DNA of 12,691 nt, from positions 1-12,691 of the forward strand of contig CAZNZW010000071.1 of NCBI GenBank assembly GCA_964577615.1, read 5' to 3'. The position numbers and the translations under genes were made by a program. Of this stretch, positions 7,413 through 12,691 are shown in pieces; position 1 is the stretch's first letter, and each line of letters starts with the position of its first letter. This DNA is from QNYZ01 sp964577615 (lineage in GTDB: Bacteria > Desulfobacterota > Desulfobacteria > Desulfobacterales > QNYZ01). A model generated the notes under the pieces. It did not search any database. It had not been told where the DNA came from and worked only from the letters and a program-made list of their open reading frames with translations.

Positions 7413-7472
7413 AAAAAAGCGCGCCCGTACCGGACCGCCTCGGGTCAATACCATAAAACAGTGCGGGCGTAC
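7413..7472 (-). terminator. Probable intrinsic terminator after the hybrid kinase gene
   Basis: On the minus strand, CGCCCGCAC pairs with GTACGGGCG in a 9-bp stem with one C-A mismatch. CGC and then six T residues (7413-7418) follow. The roughly 28-nt loop can itself fold (GACC with GGTC, about 7434-7447). It starts about 20 nt after the kinase stop codon (7491-7493) and ends 32 nt before the serB start, separating the two genes. The mismatch and the large loop lower confidence. Confidence 0.5.
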
Positions 7473-7490
7473 ACCCTTGCGCAAACAGGG

Positions 7491-10400
7491 CTACTGGATA
7501 AACATTCCTTCCGGATTTTCCAGCACCTGCCGGATGGCCAGGGACAACTGCTTAAGCATCAATGGTTTGGTGAGAAAGCCGCGGATACCGATTTCCTTGA
7601 TCTTTTCAGCAGAGATCTCGCCCATCATCCCCGAATACAGAATAATCGGAATGTCCGGTCGAATCTTAATCATCGCCGTGCTCAGTTCAATCCCTGTCAT
7701 TTGAGGCATCGTCAGGTCGGTAATCACCAGGTCAAACTGCTGCGGATCCGCACTGAATTTTTTCAGAGCCCGGGTACTGTCTGTTTCCAGACTCACGTGG
7801 TACCCCATCCGTTTAAGGCCTTCTTTGGCCAGTGTAACCAGGGCTTTCTCATCATCCACGAAAAGAATTCTTTCCTGACCGGGCAGAAATTTTTTGGGAG
7901 TTTCTTCTTCTTTTGCCTCAACCTGCGCGCCTTCATATTTCGGCAGCAGCACCTGAAACTCCGTTCCCTTTCCCACTTCGCTCTTTACCCGGATATCGCC
8001 CTCGCAGTTTTTAACAACGCCATGAATCATGGCCAGTCCCATGCCGGTTCCCTTGCCCTGTTCCTTGGTTGTAAAAAAGGGCTCGAAAATCCGATCAATC
8101 ACCTTATCATCAATTCCCGTGCCTGTATCTCGAACGACCAGACGGACGTAAATCCCAGGCGTCAGCTCCGAATACAGATCCTTGTTTTCGGCATTGACCA
8201 GGTATTCATCCAGCTCGATGGTCAAGGTTCCGCCGGTTTCCATGGCGTGCGCAGAATTGGTACACAGATTCATCATAATCTGATGGAGATGCGTGGGATC
8301 AGCAAAGACTTTATAATCCGACCCGCTGTTGATATTCAACTGAAACTCGATGGTCGTTGGAAGTGTGGCGCGCAGCATTCGCAGGGCTTCCTTGACGATA
8401 ATTCTCATCTGAACCGGCTGAATCTTCTGATCGCCCTGACGACTGAAAGTCAGAATCTGTCGCACCAGCTCCTTGGCGCGTTTTGCCGATGTAATCACGC
8501 GCTCCAGATTCTGATGCACCGGCCCGTCTTCCGGCGCCTGAAAAATAGCCAGTTCCGTATTTCCCATGATCGCGGCTAGAATATTATTAAAATCATGGGC
8601 AATGCCACCGGCCAGGGTTCCGATGGCTTCCATTTTCTGAGCCTGGCGCAATTCTTTTTCCATCTGGATTTCATCTGTAATATCTCTTGAAACAGAAACG
8701 AATTGAGCAATTTTTCCATCTTCACTCAATATAGGAGAAATAGTTACTTCCAGTTCTCGGATACCACCGTCCTTCTTCCTGCATGACATCCGGCCACTCC
8801 ATATTTTCCCGGCGGCCAGGATTTCCCACGTATCAATAAAAAACTGTTTGTCCTGGTATCCACTGCGAAGTATCCGGGTATTCTGCCCCTGCAGTTCCTC
8901 CCGGCTGTAGCCGAATATTTTTTCACAGGCCGGATTGGAATGCGTAACAGTACCATCCGGCTCCGTAATCATAATTCCTTCAGCAGCATGTTCCAGCGCC
9001 GTGGCCAGGTTCAGAACCCGTTTCTCGGCCAGTTCTCGAACAGTCACTTCCTTTTTCAGGCTCTCATAAAGCAGGGCATTGTCCAGAGAAATGGCGGCCT
9101 GGGACAGTATAATATTTAAAATTTCGATTCTCTCCCTGGTGAATACTTCCGTCGCCAGATTGTTTTCCAGATAGAGCACGCCGGTCGTTTTCTTTTTACG
9201 CACAATCGGCATGCAGAGAACGGATCTGGGTTTGTTTTTTACCACATACGGATCGGCAAAAAACTGATCACTCTCCACGGCATTATTAACGACCAGTGAT
9301 TCCTGAGTACGTTCGACATACCGGACTATTTCGACAGACAAGTCGTTACTTTTTTGGAGCGGCAGTGATTGGACAGCTTTAATCTCGTCAGTATCCACCG
9401 ACGCAGTCGCTTCGATATGCAAAGCGCCCTCTTTCTCCAACAGCAATATCCCTTTTTGGGCGCCGGCATTTTCAATGATGATTCCCATCAATTGATGAAG
9501 TAAATCTTCCAAAACGATTTCACTGGAAATCGCCTGGGTCGCCTTTATGATCGTGGCAATATCCAGGTCTTTACTCATTTTGCGTTCCTGGATAATCGAG
9601 TCATTCCTTACTACACTTTTTTCATCCCTTTTGTCTGTATCATCAGATCGCCCGACCAATAAAAACGCAAACGATTTATCAATTGCCTGGACCTTGGCCA
9701 TCGCGCCCCATCTTTCATAGGCAGCCCGGGCCTTCATCATGGTATCGGCGGCCTGCTTTCGCCTTCCTGTTTTCTCGTAGAACAAGGCAGTCCTCTCAAG
9801 AATCAGGGCTTCTTCGTTTCGATAACCATGCTTTTTCGCTAATTTTGCTGCTTGCCGATAATACTTCTCTGCTTGCGTTTCTGCACCTTGAACCGCCAAG
9901 CGTTCAGCCTCCACCAGGTCATATTTGTGCTGATGATTCATTGGCGCGTGCTTGGCCCAATGTTTCATCTTTTTTTGATTGTTAGTTATCTTTTTTATAA
10001 TTATATTTTGTTCAACACCCGTAGAGTTTGAATATAGTGATAGGCTTGATAAAGAATCGTAGAAATATAAGATCGGTGTATTCATTGAGCCGACTAATCC
10101 TTCCTTATGTAACAAGGTTAGGTTAGCATACTCTACTGCTTTCAAAGGTTCTCCAAAAAGGTAATTCAAAAATAGTTTGACCAAATATACAGTGGACAGT
10201 GTCGTTTTGTCTAGTGTTTCAAGATTTTCGTACAATTGTCGAGTTTCATCAAAATAACTTCCAGACAATCGACATGGGTCATCCACCATTTCTGTCAGAT
10301 TCGCAACAGTTTGACGCAACAACTCATGGTTATATAGTGTAAATTCGTGTTTAAATCGTCTAATTGATTTACTATATTCCGAGAAACGCCTTTCTACTTC

Positions 10401-12691
10401 AGGGAGTTCTATTCCGGAAAGAAAAGAATAATGGCAAAAAAACAGGGCACAATAGCCAGCATATTCAAAATTCCCCGTCTCAAAACCTCTTTTATATGCA
10501 ATCTCCAACGGAGTTAAGGTTTCACGAATGTGCGTTTTCCAATGATTAATAAAGGCATTGACCATATGGCCAACTTGGGAAGTCACCCCTTGCAAATTAT
10601 ATTTATCTATTAAGTCTAATGAGAGTTGACCAAATCTATACCCTGTATCTATGTCGCCCATTATTCCACAAAGGATTAGCCCATAGGCAGCATAAAAGCT
10701 AGCTGATTCAGGCGCATTTCCATACTTAGTAGATAACTGGACAGCTTTAAAAGTCGATATCGCCAATAAATCCTGTTTTGCAATATAGGCTGCTGATCCT
10801 ATACTTTTCAATATTTGCATGATAGCCAGATTGGTCCGATCCGTCATCTGTCCCATTTGTGCCAATTTTCTGACATCTTTCCATGCCAAGGTCGATTTGG
10901 CACCCATATACCCTTTGAATAGTTTCCATCTACCCACCTTGTCAGGTAAACGAACATTTAGCTTTCGGAGTACATCTATAGCAGTTTTTATAGCGTCTTC
11001 CAATTGATACCTAGCGATATAAGAATTGATGATCGTTTCATAAACATTAATTGTATCTAACAATGACCGCGAATATTCTAGTACTTCTCCGACCAGATTA
11101 TCCATTTCTTTATAGCGACCACAAAGGTAGGCTGTTTCGGCGGCCTCATCAAAAAGATTTAAAGCTAAACCATAAGAGTCCTTCCACCGATTATTCCCGA
11201 GTATCCGAATTCCGTGTCGAAAATAATTTAGTGCCGGATGAAAAGCTGCTGATGCTTTCGCTTTCAGACCGGCATCAATATTAAACTGGGCTAACTTATC
11301 TCCTGTGAGCGATGCTGACTCCAACTTGCTCCCGACATTCAAATGGTTCACAATAGGAAATAATTGTTTTTCTTTATTTTCGCTGGCCATGTTTTCTAAT
11401 AAATATTCACCAATGAGGCTATGGTAACGTTGCTTTTCATTATCACTCATTGAGGTGTATATTGCCTGCCGAATACGACTATGAGCAAACCGATAGCCAT
11501 TGAGATTTAGCTTTTGGTTTATCCCGGCCCCACCTTTTGTTTGTTTGTGCGAATGATCAATAGGTACTACTACGCCTTCGACTACCGCTTCTTTAAGTAC
11601 AGTATTTATCTTCGTAAGTGCTTGGCTGGAAATAGCACTATAAATTGATAAATCAAATTCAATACCGATACAGGAAGCCCACTTTAGTATTTTTTGGGCG
11701 TTCTCACTCAGGCGATCAATTTTCCGAATTAGTAGATCAGCGACATTATCCGTTATTTCTAGCTCGTTAATCCGTGAAATACTCCACTGCCATTGGTTTC
11801 GATCCCGATTAAAAGTAAGCAACTGTTCGCTAAGAAGGGTTTTTAGGAACATCTCAATGAAAAACGGATTTCCGTCCGTTTTCTGTAGCGTTAACGCGCC
11901 CAATTCATTAACTTTTTTCTCATCGGTACGTATAGAATCTGAAATAATAGATTTTACTGATTCAAGCCCTAATGAGGCCACACGTAACCAAGTCAGCCGA
12001 ACCTTTTTATTCCTTAATGCATCCAAAGTCTCATGGATAGGATGATCTGAGCCGATCTCGTCATCTCGATAAGCAGCGATCCCCAAAAAATTGTGTAATT
12101 CATCATCGGTTAAAATTGATTCGATTAATTTAAGTGAAGCTGCATCAGCCCATTGAAGATCGTCTATAAAAATGACCATCGGATGGGATGCTCCGCTGAG
12201 GGCCCGAATGAAATTCTGAAATAAAAGGTGCAATCGGTTCCTAGACTCTAATGGTCCCAAGTTCGGCACAGGCGATTGTGGTCCCAGGAGAATTTCGATC
12301 TCTGGAATAATATCGGCAATCACTCGGCCATTACGTCCAAGTGCTTTGGATAATTTTTCTTTCCACACTTTAAGGTCCCTGTCACTTTTAGCTATAATTT
12401 GCCGAATCACATCTCTTAAAACCTGAGTAATCGCACTGTATGGTATATCGTGATGAAAACGATCAAATCGGCCGATCCCGAAAAGAAGTGTCATCTCGGC
12501 ATTACCTAGAATATACTGCTGCAACACCTCGCGTACCAAAGCGGTTTTTCCGATGCCGGCATATCCAGTTACATACACATGCTCCAGGCTCCCAGCTATG
12601 GCCCTAGAGAACGCGGTTTTTAAAACATTAATCTCGTCGCTACGGCCATATAGCTTACCCGAAATTCTAAGTTGGTCACTGATGTCATTTT
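7491..12691 (-). CDS. Giant hybrid sensor kinase: STAND ATPase, TPR, GAF, PAS, histidine kinase, receiver (5' partial)
   Basis: The frame is open to the right edge, so the N-terminus is missing; 1732 residues are visible. Numbering from the GTG codon at 12578: Walker A GYAGIGKT 5-12; Walker B VIFIDD 135-140; DGNPFF 235-240, completing an AAA_16/STAND-type ATPase; TPR-like helices about 430-965; GAF about 1005-1170; PAS about 1188-1303; HisKA with phospho-accepting His1328 in GGIAHDFNN; HATPase with N box NLCTN 1437-1441, DTGTGID 1484-1490, FEPFFTTK 1498-1505 and GTGMGLA 1510-1516; receiver 1570-1690 with Asp1575/1576, phospho-acceptor Asp1621, Ser1649 and Lys1671. All kinase and receiver key residues are intact. 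No membrane segments are visible, so it should be a soluble sensor. Residues before the Walker box (SDQLRISGKLYGRSDEI) match the linker that follows a Ser/Thr kinase domain in the 'Ser/Thr kinase/ATP-binding protein/sensor histidine kinase' family, so such a domain probably lies off-window. The signal and partner are unknown. Base composition changes sharply near 9960. Confidence 0.93.
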   Translation of the reverse strand, partial: NDISDQLRISGKLYGRSDEINVLKTAFSRAIAGSLEHVYVTGYAGIGKTALVREVLQQYILGNAEMTLLFGIGRFDRFHHDIPYSAITQVLRDVIRQIIAKSDRDLKVWKEKLSKALGRNGRVIADIIPEIEILLGPQSPVPNLGPLESRNRLHLLFQNFIRALSGASHPMVIFIDDLQWADAASLKLIESILTDDELHNFLGIAAYRDDEIGSDHPIHETLDALRNKKVRLTWLRVASLGLESVKSIISDSIRTDEKKVNELGALTLQKTDGNPFFIEMFLKTLLSEQLLTFNRDRNQWQWSISRINELEITDNVADLLIRKIDRLSENAQKILKWASCIGIEFDLSIYSAISSQALTKINTVLKEAVVEGVVVPIDHSHKQTKGGAGINQKLNLNGYRFAHSRIRQAIYTSMSDNEKQRYHSLIGEYLLENMASENKEKQLFPIVNHLNVGSKLESASLTGDKLAQFNIDAGLKAKASAAFHPALNYFRHGIRILGNNRWKDSYGLALNLFDEAAETAYLCGRYKEMDNLVGEVLEYSRSLLDTINVYETIINSYIARYQLEDAIKTAIDVLRKLNVRLPDKVGRWKLFKGYMGAKSTLAWKDVRKLAQMGQMTDRTNLAIMQILKSIGSAAYIAKQDLLAISTFKAVQLSTKYGNAPESASFYAAYGLILCGIMGDIDTGYRFGQLSLDLIDKYNLQGVTSQVGHMVNAFINHWKTHIRETLTPLEIAYKRGFETGNFEYAGYCALFFCHYSFLSGIELPEVERRFSEYSKSIRRFKHEFTLYNHELLRQTVANLTEMVDDPCRLSGSYFDETRQLYENLETLDKTTLSTVYLVKLFLNYLFGEPLKAVEYANLTLLHKEGLVGSMNTPILYFYDSLSSLSLYSNSTGVEQNIIIKKITNNQKKMKHWAKHAPMNHQHKYDLVEAERLAVQGAETQAEKYYRQAAKLAKKHGYRNEEALILERTALFYEKTGRRKQAADTMMKARAAYERWGAMAKVQAIDKSFAFLLVGRSDDTDKRDEKSVVRNDSIIQERKMSKDLDIATIIKATQAISSEIVLEDLLHQLMGIIIENAGAQKGILLLEKEGALHIEATASVDTDEIKAVQSLPLQKSNDLSVEIVRYVERTQESLVVNNAVESDQFFADPYVVKNKPRSVLCMPIVRKKKTTGVLYLENNLATEVFTRERIEILNIILSQAAISLDNALLYESLKKEVTVRELAEKRVLNLATALEHAAEGIMITEPDGTVTHSNPACEKIFGYSREELQGQNTRILRSGYQDKQFFIDTWEILAAGKIWSGRMSCRKKDGGIRELEVTISPILSEDGKIAQFVSVSRDITDEIQMEKELRQAQKMEAIGTLAGGIAHDFNNILAAIMGNTELAIFQAPEDGPVHQNLERVITSAKRAKELVRQILTFSRQGDQKIQPVQMRIIVKEALRMLRATLPTTIEFQLNINSGSDYKVFADPTHLHQIMMNLCTNSAHAMETGGTLTIELDEYLVNAENKDLYSELTPGIYVRLVVRDTGTGIDDKVIDRIFEPFFTTKEQGKGTGMGLAMIHGVVKNCEGDIRVKSEVGKGTEFQVLLPKYEGAQVEAKEEETPKKFLPGQERILFVDDEKALVTLAKEGLKRMGYHVSLETDSTRALKKFSADPQQFDLVITDLTMPQMTGIELSTAMIKIRPDIPIILYSGMMGEISAEKIKEIGIRGFLTKPLMLKQLSLAIRQVLENPEGMFIQ

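Noticed and set aside
7477..7484. Palindrome TTGCGCAA after the kinase stop as an operator
   Set aside because: A single 8-bp palindrome with no second copy or flanking promoter; expected by chance at this scale.
7029..8579. Long plus-strand open frame (516 codons) antisense to serB and the kinase
   Set aside because: It lies opposite two clearly real genes with intact catalytic motifs, crosses their intergenic terminator and shows no domain of its own. It is a shadow frame.
1..12691. CRISPR arrays, tRNA/rRNA genes, insertion sequences, toxin-antitoxin or defence modules
   Set aside because: No spaced repeats, no RNA-gene signatures, and no transposase, integrase or nuclease motifs were seen. 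Nearly all of the window is accounted for by six conventional genes, so I do not claim an undescribed multi-gene system.

Overview
This window is ordinary bacterial chromosome carrying six protein genes, two of them cut by the window edges. The make-up suggests a Gram-negative, signalling-rich environmental bacterium. My best guess is a Desulfobacterota (deltaproteobacterial sulfate-reducer type) genome. The grounds are a double-ACT SerB, a full-length HrpA, very large multidomain hybrid kinases and a genome of about 50-60% GC. No marker gene fixes the taxonomy, so this is inference.

Layout from left to right. (1) Positions 1-990, minus strand: an RpiR/MurR-type regulator is followed 20 bp later by the first 39 codons of what looks like a class III (PLP-dependent) aminotransferase, probably one operon. 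(2) Positions 1049-2008, plus strand: a family 2 glycosyltransferase, divergent from the regulator. (3) Positions 2009-2154: a convergent gap with nested inverted repeats and short tandem heptamers. (4) Positions 2155-7381, minus strand: serB (phosphoserine phosphatase) and hrpA (DEAH-box RNA helicase), transcribed serB then hrpA and overlapping by about 11 nt. (5) Positions 7382-7490: a gap with a probable intrinsic terminator for the gene upstream. (6) Positions 7491-12691, minus strand: a giant signalling protein whose N-terminus is off the right edge. Its visible order is STAND-type ATPase, TPR-like helical repeats, GAF, PAS, HisKA, HATPase and receiver. Its first visible residues match the linker that, in this protein family, follows an N-terminal Ser/Thr kinase domain.

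How the genes relate. serB and hrpA look co-transcribed and possibly translationally coupled, although serine synthesis and RNA/ribosome remodelling have no obvious shared pathway. The regulator and the aminotransferase probably form a sugar-phosphate-responsive pair. The glycosyltransferase stands alone here. The giant kinase is an independent sensory unit.

I found no CRISPR array, tRNA, rRNA, insertion sequence, phage gene or defence cassette, and no convincing undescribed multi-gene system. The points most worth a second look are a sharp base-composition break inside the giant kinase gene near position 9960, its extended PAS/receiver architecture, and the palindromic gap between the glycosyltransferase and hrpA.
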